NCBI GenBank assembly: GCA_910586775.1
Contig: CAJUJN010000006.1
Span: 1-64,000, forward strand
Source: an uncultured Acetatifactor sp.
Lineage (GTDB): Bacteria > Bacillota > Clostridia > Lachnospirales > Lachnospiraceae
Length of the DNA stretch: 64,000 nucleotides
Direction of reading: 5' to 3'
Notes under the pieces: model-generated
Told to the model about the DNA's origin: nothing
Database searches by the model: none
Seen by the model: only the letters and a program-made list of their open reading frames with translations
Made by a program: the position numbers and the translations under genes
In this document: piece by piece, positions 33,501 through 43,129 of the stretch
How positions within the stretch are numbered: the first letter of the stretch is position 1
Layout: every line of letters starts with the position of its first letter

Positions 33501-34340
33501 TCAATCCATATTCAGCTTATTACTCGTCACATACCATGATACAAAGTAAAGGCACACGGCAATCAACAGCTTGATGAGGAAGTTGGAATGAGCCGACCTG
33601 CCCACATATGTGCCGAAGCTGGACAGGCTGCTGAATGTCACAAAGCTGCGGATTATGGAAGAAAGGAGCGATTCCGCTATCATGATGCCGATATAACTCA
33701 GTATTGCCATCAGCACCCGGTGCCTCGAAGCCAGCTGTCCGATGGAAATCGCGCCAAACAGTGTGGTCAACGTTATAAAAGGCGAAATCAGGGAAGTGAT
33801 AATCGCCGTTACAAACCATACATCGAACTCAATCCCCAACTCCAGCCCTGCCATCCGGAATAAGTCTCCCGCTCCCTCGCTGAACCCCTGCCAAAATTCC
33901 AGGAACGTATACTGATCCGGCACAATGGCCCAGGCCATGGCAAACCCCAGCAGGAATATGGACAGATACATGGAAAAGACAACGATCAGAACCCACAGGC
34001 TGCCCACTAAAATCTTGCTGATCAGTATCTCGTGTTTCGTCACCGGCAGCGTATGAAGCAGATATCCCTCGTCCGTATACATGGTTTTGTAAAAATGAAC
34101 TCCGATATATACCAGAATACCGACATTTACCACCACTAACAATATCACATACATGACCAGCGTAAACGCCCCGAAGATATCCAGCCAGCTGAAACGGCTC
34201 CCTCCCTCTCCCATCGACCTCCACATGGGTGTCTGGAACGACAGCCAGCCAAAAAAGGTAATCAGAGCCATGGCTATCAGCATCAGGCACCCTGTCTTAT
34301 AAGTACTCTTCCATTCGTGTTTGATCAGCTTGCCTAACAT
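33501..34340 (-). CDS. ABC-2 type membrane subunit
   Basis: Integral membrane protein of 279 aa with about six hydrophobic helices. It begins MLGKLIKHEWKSTYK, a form common to the membrane subunits of Firmicutes ABC exporters paired with a YtrB-like ATPase. Its start overlaps the ATPase stop by seven bases, so translation is coupled. It likely exports a drug, peptide or lipid, or acts in envelope stress; no GntR regulator is seen next to it. The gene ends 20 bases before the -35 of the cassette promoter. Confidence 0.82.
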   Translation of the reverse strand: MLGKLIKHEWKSTYKTGCLMLIAMALITFFGWLSFQTPMWRSMGEGGSRFSWLDIFGAFTLVMYVILLVVVNVGILVYIGVHFYKTMYTDEGYLLHTLPVTKHEILISKILVGSLWVLIVVFSMYLSIFLLGFAMAWAIVPDQYTFLEFWQGFSEGAGDLFRMAGLELGIEFDVWFVTAIITSLISPFITLTTLFGAISIGQLASRHRVLMAILSYIGIMIAESLLSSIIRSFVTFSSLSSFGTYVGRSAHSNFLIKLLIAVCLYFVSWYVTSNKLNMD

Positions 34341-35035
34341 GCGAACACCTCCCTGAAATACGCGTCTACGGATTTTCCGTGCTGCTGTCTGATATTATCC
34401 GCAGAATTATAGAGCACCAGATAGCCGTACCGCATGAAAATAACCTCGTCAAGCACCTGCTCGATATCCCCAATCAAATGGGTAGAGATCAGCACAGACG
34501 CTGCCGGATTGTAATTGTTGACGATTGTGCGCAGGATATAATCTCTGGCCGCGGGGTCCACCCCTGCAATGGGCTCATCCAGGATATAGAGATCCGCATT
34601 CCGGCTCATCACCAGGATCAGCTGCACCTTCTCCTTCGTTCCCTTTGACAGAGTACTCATCCTGGCAGTCGGCTCTATGCCCAGGCTCTGCAGCATCCCA
34701 ATTGCCCTCTCCCTGGAAAAATCTGCGTAGAAATCACAGAAATAATCCAGTATTTCGTTTATTTTTTTATTTCCCGCCAGGTAGGTCCTGTCGGGGAGAT
34801 ATGCCACCCTGGCCTTGGTTGCCACGCCCGGCTCCTGGCCGTTAATGCAGATGCTTCCCCTCGTGGGGGCCAGCAGCCCGTTCAGCATCTTAATCAGAGT
34901 GGTCTTGCCGCTGCCGTTGGGTCCCAAGAGACCTATAATCTTGCCTCTGGGCAGCTTCAGGCTGATATTGTTTACCGCTATATGACGTTCGTCGTAGGCT
35001 TTCGTCAGGCCGACGATTTCTACCAGTTCGCTCAT
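34334..35035 (-). CDS. ABC transporter ATP-binding protein
   Basis: Nucleotide-binding subunit, 233 aa. Walker A is GLLGPNGSGKTT; the signature is LSKGTKEKVQL, an LSGGQ variant seen in the YtrB/EcsA-like exporters; Walker B plus D-loop is LYILDEPIAGVD; the switch His lies in STHLIGD. The start at 35035 is set by AGGAGG six bases upstream; a more distant ATG at 35062 is not supported. It overlaps the membrane subunit gene by seven bases. No substrate can be named. Confidence 0.92.
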   Translation of the reverse strand: MSELVEIVGLTKAYDERHIAVNNISLKLPRGKIIGLLGPNGSGKTTLIKMLNGLLAPTRGSICINGQEPGVATKARVAYLPDRTYLAGNKKINEILDYFCDFYADFSRERAIGMLQSLGIEPTARMSTLSKGTKEKVQLILVMSRNADLYILDEPIAGVDPAARDYILRTIVNNYNPAASVLISTHLIGDIEQVLDEVIFMRYGYLVLYNSADNIRQQHGKSVDAYFREVFAC

Positions 35036-35048
35036 CTTTTTCCTCCTG

Positions 35049-35160
35049 TTCCGCTTCCGCACTTTCCCGTAAATCCTCCGGACACCGGGTGGGCAAGTGC
35101 TGTTTTCCGCTTCCGCACTTCCCCAGCCGCAACAATTCCTGGGCAGAAAATTTCCGGCAC
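35049..35160. repeat. Rearranged relative of the 108-bp hairpin element
   Basis: It shares with the 26150 element the block GTAAATCCTCYGG, a spacer ending TGCTGTTTTCC and the block CTGGGCAGAAAATTTCCGGC. It looks like one copy with an internal deletion followed by a half copy. The outer stem here is GCACTT/AAGTGC where the 26150 copies have GCATCC/GGATGC, so both arms changed together. Confidence 0.65.
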
Positions 35161-35254
35161 ATTCAGTATACTATTAATGTGGGTGGATTTCAAGAAAAAA
35201 ACAGGATTCCCCGGATTTTAGAGACATCTTTTTGACAGACAGCAGGACAGCGTA

Positions 35255-35281
35255 ACCTCTTTGCCGGAAATGCATATATTA
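35255..35281 (+). promoter_or_regulatory. Possible sigma-K type sporulation promoter
   Basis: AC at 35255-35256, 16 bases, then CATATATTA (35273-35281), matching the CATAnnnTA form of the mother-cell sigma factor. It lies 42 bases before the SleC-like gene. Short consensus, so modest weight. No other feature is seen in 35161-35254. Confidence 0.3.
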
Positions 35282-35323
35282 ACATGACGAATCAATTGCA
35301 CCCTATGCGTGCCCGAGGACATT

Positions 35324-36604
35324 ATGCCTGATACAAATACAACAATCACACAGGAACCGGCAGCCAATACCGTCTCTTACGCCGGCAGCATCAAAATCAG
35401 CGTGGTCTCTTCTGTCGGAATGATTCCCATTGAAAATGCCACAGTCACCATATCATACACGGGAGACCCGGAAGAACCCCTGTTTGTCCTTACCACTGAC
35501 AGTTCCGGGCAGACTCCCGTAACAGAGCTTCCGGCACCGCCCCTGAATCTGTCCCTGCAGCCGGAAAACGAACAGCAGCCTTATTCTGAATTTAATATTG
35601 AGGTCACGGCGGAAGGGTATGAGCCGGTACTGGTATCCGGTTCGGAGATTTTCGCAGATGAGCTTTCTCTCCAGCCCATCCGTATGAATCCCCTGGCGAC
35701 CACGGAAGAAGGGGAAAAAACCATCATTATTCCCGCCCACACTTTATTCGGGGACTTTCCGCCCAAGATACCGGAGGATGAGATCAAGCCCATGCCGGAA
35801 AGCGGCGAAATCGTCCTGAGCCGTGTGGTAATCCCTGAATATGTCATAGTTCATGACGGGGTTCCCAACGACCCCACCGCACGCAATTACTGGGTAAGGT
35901 ACAAGGATTATATTAAGAATGTGGCTTCCTGCGAAATATATTCCACCTGGCCGGAAAATGCGATTTATGCAAATCTTCTGGTGATTATGTCCTTTACGCT
36001 GAACAGAGTATATACCGAGTGGTACCGGAACCAGGGCTATGATTTCACCATCACATCCTCCACCGCTTATGACCAGAAATGGGTATACGGACGGAATATT
36101 TTTGAAAATATTGATTACCTTGTAGATACGATTTTCGCAAATTACCTGTCCCGCCCCGGCGTGCGTCAGCCCATATTCACTTCCTACTGCGACGGGCGCA
36201 GGGTGACCTGTTCGGGGTTAAGTCAGTGGGGTTCCATGTACCTGGCGGAGCAGGGTTATTCTGCCATTGAAATCATACGTTATTACTACGGAAATGATAT
36301 GTATATCAATACGGCAGATATTATCTCAGGCGTCCCTTCCTCCTGGCCGGGATACAATCTGAGCCAGGGCTCCTCCGGCGAGAAGGTTCGACAGCTTCAG
36401 ACTCAGCTGAACCGGATTGCAAGGAATTATCCCGCCGTCCCCACCGTTACTGCGGACGGTATCTACGGACCGGCTACCGCTAATGCCATTCGGACTTTTC
36501 AGGGAATTTTCAATCTGCCCCAGACAGGGGTGACAGATTATGCCACATGGTATGAGGTTTCGGATATTTACGTAGGTGTTTCGAGAATTTCGGAACCGGG
36601 ATGA
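35324..36604 (+). CDS. SleC-like spore cortex-lytic protein with peptidoglycan-binding domain
   Basis: 426 aa. N-terminal about 130 residues: a beta-rich region with a carboxypeptidase-like Ig fold (GMIPIENATVTISYTG, ITVTAEGYEP-like). About 165-330: a SpoIID-like lytic domain (YWVRYKDYIKNVASCEIY, then SFTLNRVYTEWYR, CDGRRVTC, SQWGSMYLAEQG). About 345-410: a PG_binding_1 repeat (GSSGEKVRQLQTQLNRI, DGIYGPATANAIRTFQ). This is the layout of clostridial SleC, which degrades spore cortex at germination. The ATG at 35324 is taken over a GTG at 35309 because GAGG is just upstream. No classic signal peptide, in keeping with expression in the mother cell. It indicates a spore-former. Other SpoIID-family roles are possible. 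Confidence 0.75.
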   Translation: MPDTNTTITQEPAANTVSYAGSIKISVVSSVGMIPIENATVTISYTGDPEEPLFVLTTDSSGQTPVTELPAPPLNLSLQPENEQQPYSEFNIEVTAEGYEPVLVSGSEIFADELSLQPIRMNPLATTEEGEKTIIIPAHTLFGDFPPKIPEDEIKPMPESGEIVLSRVVIPEYVIVHDGVPNDPTARNYWVRYKDYIKNVASCEIYSTWPENAIYANLLVIMSFTLNRVYTEWYRNQGYDFTITSSTAYDQKWVYGRNIFENIDYLVDTIFANYLSRPGVRQPIFTSYCDGRRVTCSGLSQWGSMYLAEQGYSAIEIIRYYYGNDMYINTADIISGVPSSWPGYNLSQGSSGEKVRQLQTQLNRIARNYPAVPTVTADGIYGPATANAIRTFQGIFNLPQTGVTDYATWYEVSDIYVGVSRISEPG

Positions 36605-36661
36605 AAAAAATTAGTGCATCCCTTCTTTCAGACACTGAAACCGCCACATCAGGCAGTCTCC

Positions 36662-36801
36662 GCACAGGATATGACATCCTGCAATATTATACTGCGCACC
36701 GGTTAAATTACAGTACAACCCGACTGCAGACCGCCAGCCAGGTACTTTCCCGGAGGCATCACTGTAAATCCTGGCTGTCTGCAGTATATCATATCCTGTG
36801 C
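36662..36801. repeat. Nested 140-bp palindrome between convergent genes
   Basis: GCACAGGATATGA (36662-36674) is inverted at 36789-36801. Inside, CTGCAGAC plus AGCCAGG (36724-36742) is inverted at 36770-36784. It lies between the SleC-like stop and the sbcC stop, so it could end both transcripts, but there is no T-run. The central CTGTAAATCCTGG resembles the GTAAATCCT block of the hairpin repeat family. Confidence 0.6.
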
Positions 36802-36835
36802 CGGCACAGCATAATCCGCTTCAGCTCCGCCTGCT

Positions 36836-39800
36836 TTACTCTACTCTGACAGTGCTCGTAATACCCTCCCTGTCTCTGGATTTCGTGACGATAATTTTCT
36901 TATCAATCCTGTCTTTCAACTCACCCACATGAGATATGATTCCCACCAGGCGTTTTCCTTCAGTAAGCTGTGTCAATGCTTTTATCGCCTGATTCAGGGC
37001 ATCCTCGTCCAGGGAGCCGAATCCCTCGTCCACAAACATGGAGTCCATCCGGATTCCTCCCGCATAGGACTGAATTTCGTCCGCCAGCCCCAGGGCAAGG
37101 GACAGAGAGGCCTGAAAAGATTCTCCTCCCGAGAGGGTTTTCACGCTTCGCTCCGTGGCATTGTAGTGGTCTGTGACGCTTAGTTCCAGACCGGCTTTCC
37201 TGTTGAGATTCTCCGCCTCCTGTACCCGCTTCAGTTCATACTGTCCGTTGCTCATGGTCATAAGCCGCAGATTCGCCCGCCTTATGATGCGGTCAAAATA
37301 AGTCATTTGAACATAGGTCTCCAGTTCGACCTTCTGTTTGCCGGTCAGGGTTCCGTTGGCAGTGTCTGACAGCGCTTTCATCCATACATATTTCTTTTCT
37401 ACTACAGTTATGTCTTCCTGCTGTATCCTGACCTTCGACAGGATATCCCGGTTCTGTAAAAGTGCCCGGTTCTTTCCGTCACGTTTTCCGCTCAGCAGCT
37501 TTTTCTCATCCTGCCGCTGCGCCTTTCTGGCCAGCACGTCCTCTTCCCTGGCGCATCCCGCCTCTCCTGCACCCGCAAGCTGTCTTCGAAGCGTATCTGC
37601 CGCCGATGCAAGACGCTCACTTTGTGTACGGCATTCCGTATAGCTTTCTTCGGCGGCCTTCCAGGCTGTCTCCAGGGAGATTTGGCAGTTTTGAAGCCAT
37701 GCAATCTTTTCCTCGCAATCCTCTTTCGTGCCGTCTCCCAGCTGTCTGACAAGTCCGTCAATCTTTTCCTTCCTCGCTCTGAGTTCCGCCTCTTTTTCGG
37801 CGGCGGCCAGCTCTGATCTCTGTATTTCTTCTTCCAGCTTTCCGATTCGTCCTTCCGTCTCAGGAATCAGAATGCCCAGTTCCTGCCGGATTCGCAGTTC
37901 TTCCTGTTTTCTCTCCAATTGTGTTTCCAGCAGGGCCAGTTCTTCTCCCAGTCTCTTCTCCGTGTCAAAGGCAAGCTCTCTCAGTGCTTCCTCCTCGTTT
38001 CGCCCGGATACCGGGATATCCTTATCACTCTCCCCGAAAGATGTGACTACTGCACCTCTCAGTTTCAGTGCCGCCTTTATCTCCCCGATCTTCTTACTGT
38101 TCTCAGGCGACGGAGCATTTTCATCCTCCTGTCCTTCCCAATACACCAGCAGATTCTCCAGAAGCTGCCCGGCTTTTTCCATTCTCCTGCTCTTAACTGC
38201 CGTCAGCTGTGTTTCCATTTCACCCAGCAATTCTTTTATCTGCAGCCGAACCTCTTCTTTCCGAAGCCTGTCTGCCTTCATCTGTTCCCGGAATCCGATT
38301 TCCTCTTCGAGCCCCTTTTTCCAGTTCTCCAGGTCCTCCAGATAGCTCTGTATGAAAAATACCGCTTCGGGCAGCTCTGCGGATTTGCACGCCCCTGCAT
38401 CCTGCAGAATATTCTTTGATTCCTGCCCGGATTGACAAAACTCCATTCCTCTGATTTCCGTCTGCTTTTTCAACTGTATATCGGCTTCTTTCAGAAGCTG
38501 AATCGTCACTTCGTATTCCCTAGTAAGCTGCTGTTCCGCAGTATCCGCCTGCCCTTTCAGCTGTGCGCAATACGCCTTCTGTTCTGCAGTTTCAGCCTCC
38601 AGTTCCTGCTTTTCCCTCTCCGCCTCCTCAGCCTTCGCTTCCAGGGCTTCCAGACGCCTGCGTCCTGCCTGAGCCTGCTGAAGCGCTTCTCCCGCCTGTT
38701 TTTGAGCTTCCTGCAGATAATCGGACATTTTGTCCCGTTTTTCCGGCAGCCCTTCCATAAGCACTTCCGGAAAATCCAACTCCGAAATCAGTTTCTTCCA
38801 CTGTTTCTGCCGTTCCTCCAACTGACCTTCCACCGTGTGATAAACCTGCATCGCAGCCTGCTGCCTGCTGTCCAGTTCCTTCTGCAGGCTTTCTGCCTCT
38901 TTCATCAGCGCATCCAGGTCCCTTTTCCGAAGACAGGCGCTCTCGGCTCTTTGCAATTCCAGCTTCAATTGTTCTGCCTTCTGTCTTATCAGACGCCCTG
39001 CTTCTGACAGTTTATCACGCAGCGCTTCCGGCGTCGGTTCACCTTCCTGTGTCTGCCCGCTTCTCCCGGAAATAGTTTCTGCCTGTTTTGAAGCCGCCTC
39101 ATCTCCCGGCCTTTCCGCAATTTCAGATTCTACTCCGACTTCAGTATGTTCCTGTGTTCCAATCCCCAATGCCCCAAAAAATTCCGAAGCCTGTCCCCCA
39201 ATCCTGCACCATTGTTCCTCAAGCTGCTCTCCCAGATTCCCGGCACTTGCGCTGAGCTCTGCGGCTCTCTGTTCCGCCGCCGAAAGCTGTTTCTTTTTGC
39301 TTTCCAGCTCGTCTTTCTCCGGAACATGCTCCGGAATCAGTGCCTTTACAGGATGATGCGTGGAACCGCAGACAGGACATGCCTCCCCCTCCTTTAATTC
39401 CCGGGCCAGCAGCCCGGCCTGGGCATCCAGAAAACACTGTTCCAGCTTCCGGTAGGCCTCTCCCAGTTTTTCTTTTTCATCCGAAGCGATTCTGTACTCC
39501 TGACGGATGCCGTCAAGCTTATTCCGGCTTTCTTCCCAACGGAGCACATCCCCGGTCAGGTTCTTCCGCATGCTCTCCGCTTCCAGCATCTTATCCTTCC
39601 GCCCTGTTAAAATCAGTTTGTCCGCTTCGCAATCCTTAATCTGCTCCCATTCCTCCGCGTAAACTTTCCCTGCTTCTCTCTGCTTTTCCGCCGCCATACA
39701 CTGCCGTTCATAAGCCTGTTTCAGCCCGGCCGCCTGTTCCTCTGAAGCTTTCAGATTATCTGCCTGCTCCCGGAAACGTCTCAGTCTGTCCTCCGCTGCC

Positions 39801-41422
39801 TCCGCCTGGCTGCGGCATGCAATCTCCTTCTCCCGGATGCCTTTTAGCCCGTCCTGTTCCTTTCTTCGCTCCTTCTCTTCCTCCTGTACCTTTTCCGCAC
39901 GGACTGCCAGTTTCTCCAGGGCCGCGGCAGCACGGCTCCTCTCCTGTCCTGTCCTGCTTAAACCTTTTCCCAGCTCCTCCAGACATTCCATCCGTTCCTT
40001 CAGCTTCCTTCCCGTCTCCTCCACGGTAAAAAGCATTTCGTTGCGGTCGGCCAGGCGCTCTTCTTTCTTCTGCAGCTCTTCAATGTCGGATGTCAATTCT
40101 TTTTCTTTTTCTCGGTTTATCGCTATATCTTTTTCTGCGGCTTCCTGCCCGCGGATTTCCTGTTTCCATCCTTCAGATTGCCGATGCAGATTCTGTCTCT
40201 GCTGCAGTGCATTCTTCCTTTTATTTTCCAGGCGCTCCTTTTCCTGCCCCGCCATTTCCAGAGCCCTGTAACGTTCCTGCTGTACCTGCAAAGTCTCTCT
40301 GGAAACCTGCCTTTGTCCGGCAAGTGACTCTTTCCGCTTCCTTTCCCCGGCAATTGTCAGTTCATCTGCCTGCTGCGCTTTTCTCTCCCCATCCAGGCTG
40401 TCAAAAAGTTCCAGATTCTTCTGCTCCTGCTGAATCCGGATTTCCAGCTGGCTGCACTCGCTGCCTGCCTTTTTGGCCTCCTCCCAACGCGCCTTCCGCT
40501 TCACAAGCTCCGGCTGCAGTTCCTCAAACTGCTTCCGTGTCTCTTCAAGCGTCTTTCTCTGCTCCTCCACATGCCTGATGCTCCCCAGCAGCTGCTCTTC
40601 TCTCCTGATTTTTTCCTCCAGGTCTTCCAGTTCGGAGTCCATTGTCTCCAGCGCCTCCGCATCCTCTCTGCACAGTTCCTCCAGCAGTTCCATGCCTTCC
40701 CTTATACGGCCGTCAAATGTTTCCTTCTGCAATTCCCTCAGCCGCATTGCCGCGCGCACATTCTCTGCATCCTGGTATACAATTCCGTCCATGTACTGGC
40801 TGATGCTGCGCTTTAATTCGCTGTATTCCTGCTCCTGCTGCCTGACTTCCGTTTTCAGCTTCTCCTGGATGTCCTGATAAAGGGCAGTATTGAATATCTG
40901 CCGGAATATGGGACTTCTGTCCCTGGTCTCCGCCAGCAGAAGCTTCTGGAAATCTCCCTGGGCAATCATGACTATCTGCGTGAACTGCTTCCGGTTCAGC
41001 CCGATCAGCTCCGTCACCGCCCTGGTCACATCCTTCGTTTTCGTCACCGGAGCCCTTCCGTCAGGATAGAGCAGCTCTGCATCGGCATCCGTCTTCGTAT
41101 ATCCCGTTCCTCTTTTCTTAAGCCTGTAATACTCCGGATTTCGTTTTACAGTATACTGTTTTTCATGATATACGAAAGTAAATTCCACATATGTCGGAAC
41201 GGTATCCTCCGCGTATTTACTGCGGAACATATCCGCCGTCCGCACCCCTCCGCTGGCTTCTCCATATAAAGCAAACGTAATTGCGTCAAAAATGGTGGTC
41301 TTACCCGCTCCCGTATCCCCTGTGATCAGATACAGTCCGCTTCCCCCGAATCTGCCGAAATCTATTTCCGTCCTGTCCGCATATGGTCCAAAGGCACTCA
41401 TAATCAGTTTAACCGGTTTCAT
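36836..41422 (-). CDS. sbcC: Exonuclease subunit SbcC (Rad50-like)
   Basis: 1528-aa SMC-like ATPase of the SbcCD nuclease, which opens hairpins and processes double-strand ends. Walker A GDTGAGKTTIFDAI is near the N-terminus and the zinc-hook CPVC sits near residue 681, between two very long coiled-coil arms. The signature LSGGESFQASLSLALGLAD and Walker B MFVDEGFGSLD come at the C-terminus. It is longer than most SbcC proteins (about 1000-1200 aa), with the extra length in Glu/Gln/Lys-rich coiled coil. Start 41422 follows GGAGG; an ATG five codons earlier is less likely. It lies 51 bases after sbcD. Confidence 0.95.
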   Translation of the reverse strand: MKPVKLIMSAFGPYADRTEIDFGRFGGSGLYLITGDTGAGKTTIFDAITFALYGEASGGVRTADMFRSKYAEDTVPTYVEFTFVYHEKQYTVKRNPEYYRLKKRGTGYTKTDADAELLYPDGRAPVTKTKDVTRAVTELIGLNRKQFTQIVMIAQGDFQKLLLAETRDRSPIFRQIFNTALYQDIQEKLKTEVRQQEQEYSELKRSISQYMDGIVYQDAENVRAAMRLRELQKETFDGRIREGMELLEELCREDAEALETMDSELEDLEEKIRREEQLLGSIRHVEEQRKTLEETRKQFEELQPELVKRKARWEEAKKAGSECSQLEIRIQQEQKNLELFDSLDGERKAQQADELTIAGERKRKESLAGQRQVSRETLQVQQERYRALEMAGQEKERLENKRKNALQQRQNLHRQSEGWKQEIRGQEAAEKDIAINREKEKELTSDIEELQKKEERLADRNEMLFTVEETGRKLKERMECLEELGKGLSRTGQERSRAAAALEKLAVRAEKVQEEEKERRKEQDGLKGIREKEIACRSQAEAAEDRLRRFREQADNLKASEEQAAGLKQAYERQCMAAEKQREAGKVYAEEWEQIKDCEADKLILTGRKDKMLEAESMRKNLTGDVLRWEESRNKLDGIRQEYRIASDEKEKLGEAYRKLEQCFLDAQAGLLARELKEGEACPVCGSTHHPVKALIPEHVPEKDELESKKKQLSAAEQRAAELSASAGNLGEQLEEQWCRIGGQASEFFGALGIGTQEHTEVGVESEIAERPGDEAASKQAETISGRSGQTQEGEPTPEALRDKLSEAGRLIRQKAEQLKLELQRAESACLRKRDLDALMKEAESLQKELDSRQQAAMQVYHTVEGQLEERQKQWKKLISELDFPEVLMEGLPEKRDKMSDYLQEAQKQAGEALQQAQAGRRRLEALEAKAEEAEREKQELEAETAEQKAYCAQLKGQADTAEQQLTREYEVTIQLLKEADIQLKKQTEIRGMEFCQSGQESKNILQDAGACKSAELPEAVFFIQSYLEDLENWKKGLEEEIGFREQMKADRLRKEEVRLQIKELLGEMETQLTAVKSRRMEKAGQLLENLLVYWEGQEDENAPSPENSKKIGEIKAALKLRGAVVTSFGESDKDIPVSGRNEEEALRELAFDTEKRLGEELALLETQLERKQEELRIRQELGILIPETEGRIGKLEEEIQRSELAAAEKEAELRARKEKIDGLVRQLGDGTKEDCEEKIAWLQNCQISLETAWKAAEESYTECRTQSERLASAADTLRRQLAGAGEAGCAREEDVLARKAQRQDEKKLLSGKRDGKNRALLQNRDILSKVRIQQEDITVVEKKYVWMKALSDTANGTLTGKQKVELETYVQMTYFDRIIRRANLRLMTMSNGQYELKRVQEAENLNRKAGLELSVTDHYNATERSVKTLSGGESFQASLSLALGLADEIQSYAGGIRMDSMFVDEGFGSLDEDALNQAIKALTQLTEGKRLVGIISHVGELKDRIDKKIIVTKSRDREGITSTVRVE

Positions 41423-41473
41423 CTTACACTCCTCCATACGTCAGCGGCCGTACACCCCTGTTCAGCGTAAGTC

Positions 41474-42634
41474 TCACGCTTCCCCAAGCAGCTGCCTGAT
41501 CACACTCTTCACAAAATCCGTCTGTTCCTCGTTCATGGGCTGATTGTTCTGCAACTCGTAAAATTCCCCGAAAAGCTCCAGTTCCGACTTCCGCTCCACG
41601 GCCTCCGCAGCTTCTATACCGTTTTCCTGTCTCGTACGGCGGTTGTCATAGGAAAGACGCATTAAATTCGGATAAATAATGCGAAGCTTCTGCAGACCGT
41701 CAGGTATATCCTCTTCATCCGTCAAGGTCACCTGGACATAGTCTTCTCTGTCAAAATCCTGGTAAAAAGACTTCGCAGTCACCTCCAGATAAGTCCCCCT
41801 GATCTTCCGCATGTCCCGCAGGGGTACCAGCGGTACCGTGGAAACCGTCACATTCCCCTTCTCGCCCATCTCCAGAATCGTGACGGATTTTATCTGCTCC
41901 GCCTCGGAAAAAGAATATTTCAAAGGCGTACCGCAATAGCGAACGCTCTCCCGCCCCACAGACTGAGGACTGTGAATATGTCCAAGCGCCACATAGTCGA
42001 AACCGTCAAACACCTCTGCATCCACATTGTCCATGCCTCCTACGGCTACGTCCTCCGAGTCGCAGCGTCCCGCACCTGTGACAAACTGATGCGCCACCAG
42101 GATATTGCGCTTCTCAGAGTCTATCGGCATGCGTTCGACCGCCGTCTTTACGGCATCCTGATAACTATCCGGAAGCGGTATTTCCTGCCCTTCTGATGCA
42201 CCGGAATTTTCCAGGGCGTGACGCACTGTGGCAGGTTTCACATAGGGAAGCAGGTACACGAAAATCTCCCCGTATTCGTCCGCCAGCGGGATTCCTCTGA
42301 CTTCTCCCCCATATACCGGGGACATATAGACATTCCGCCCGCTCATCAGCTCCGCGCCAAAAGCTATCCGCTCCGGCGAATCATGGTTTCCGCTGACCAC
42401 AAACACACTCATTTTCCTGTCCGCAAACGCCGTCAGAAAAGAATCAAATATCTGCACTGCCTCCGCGGACGGAACCGGCTTGTCGTATATATCTCCGGCA
42501 ATCAGAACCGCTTCCGCCCGTTCCCGCTCCGCAATGCCCAGTATCTGTCTTAAAATATGTTTTTGATCCTCAATCATGGAAAATTCGTTGACGCGCTTTC
42601 CGATATGTAAATCTGATATGTGCAGAAATTTCAT
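41474..42634 (-). CDS. sbcD: Exonuclease subunit SbcD (Mre11-like)
   Basis: Mn-dependent nuclease partner of SbcC, 386 aa. The metallophosphatase motifs appear in order: SDLHIGKRVNEF, GDIYDKPVPS, SGNHDSPERI, VAHQFV, ALGHIHSPQ. The start at 42634 is chosen because the motif MKFLHISDLHIG is the family's true N-terminus and GGGGGAT lies just upstream; upstream in-frame codons would overlap the gap to the preceding gene. Same direction as sbcC, 51 bases before it. Confidence 0.95.
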   Translation of the reverse strand: MKFLHISDLHIGKRVNEFSMIEDQKHILRQILGIAERERAEAVLIAGDIYDKPVPSAEAVQIFDSFLTAFADRKMSVFVVSGNHDSPERIAFGAELMSGRNVYMSPVYGGEVRGIPLADEYGEIFVYLLPYVKPATVRHALENSGASEGQEIPLPDSYQDAVKTAVERMPIDSEKRNILVAHQFVTGAGRCDSEDVAVGGMDNVDAEVFDGFDYVALGHIHSPQSVGRESVRYCGTPLKYSFSEAEQIKSVTILEMGEKGNVTVSTVPLVPLRDMRKIRGTYLEVTAKSFYQDFDREDYVQVTLTDEEDIPDGLQKLRIIYPNLMRLSYDNRRTRQENGIEAAEAVERKSELELFGEFYELQNNQPMNEEQTDFVKSVIRQLLGEA

Positions 42635-42674
42635 CGATATCCCCCGTTCCTTTTTCAGGTATTCCTGAATCCTT

Positions 42675-43106
42675 TTATCCTTCCCACTCCTCATATTCCG
42701 GTTCTTCAGCCGCCTCATGTCTCAGCAGCCCAAGAATCACGTGATAAATCCCCCGAAATACGGAAAACACCAGAAACATGCTGATAAAACCCAACACCCC
42801 AAACATGATGTCCGCAAATTCCATCGCCCCTGTATTGGTGATTCTCTGGCCAATCTCAATGGCAAATGTAATCACAATAATTAGCGTAAATACGTATATC
42901 CAGCTGATTGCCATGACATGGTTGTTTTTCGCCAGCCATTTGAACAGTGGATGTACCACGAATATCATCGCCATTCCAAGCGCGCCTATAATCAGAAAAT
43001 GCAGTTCCTTATCCGTAAAATCATACTCATAAGCGTCATTCATCCGCAGCAGAAATCTGTGTATCTTCGCAATCATCTCTACCACGGCGTACAAAAATTC
43101 TTTCAT
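42675..43106 (-). CDS. Small polytopic membrane protein, function unknown
   Basis: 143 aa with about three to four hydrophobic helices: LHFLIIGALGMAMIFVV, WIYVFTLIIVITFAI and MFGVLGFISMFLVFSV. It ends in an acidic tail (EEPEYEEWEG). I do not recognise the family. Start at 43106 follows AAAGGA. It sits 23 bases after the 70-aa gene and 40 bases before sbcD, so it is probably co-transcribed with the nuclease, although no functional link is evident. Confidence 0.75.
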   Translation of the reverse strand: MKEFLYAVVEMIAKIHRFLLRMNDAYEYDFTDKELHFLIIGALGMAMIFVVHPLFKWLAKNNHVMAISWIYVFTLIIVITFAIEIGQRITNTGAMEFADIMFGVLGFISMFLVFSVFRGIYHVILGLLRHEAAEEPEYEEWEG

Positions 43107-43129
43107 TTGTATTTCCTTTCCAGGTTGTT

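Noticed and set aside
36601..36849. Plus-strand 82-codon frame after the SleC-like gene
   Set aside because: It is encoded by the palindrome and has no ribosome site; composition is not protein-like.
37728..38345. Long Ser/Phe-rich plus-strand frame opposite sbcC
   Set aside because: Complement of Glu/Lys/Gln-rich coiled coil, which often leaves the opposite strand open.
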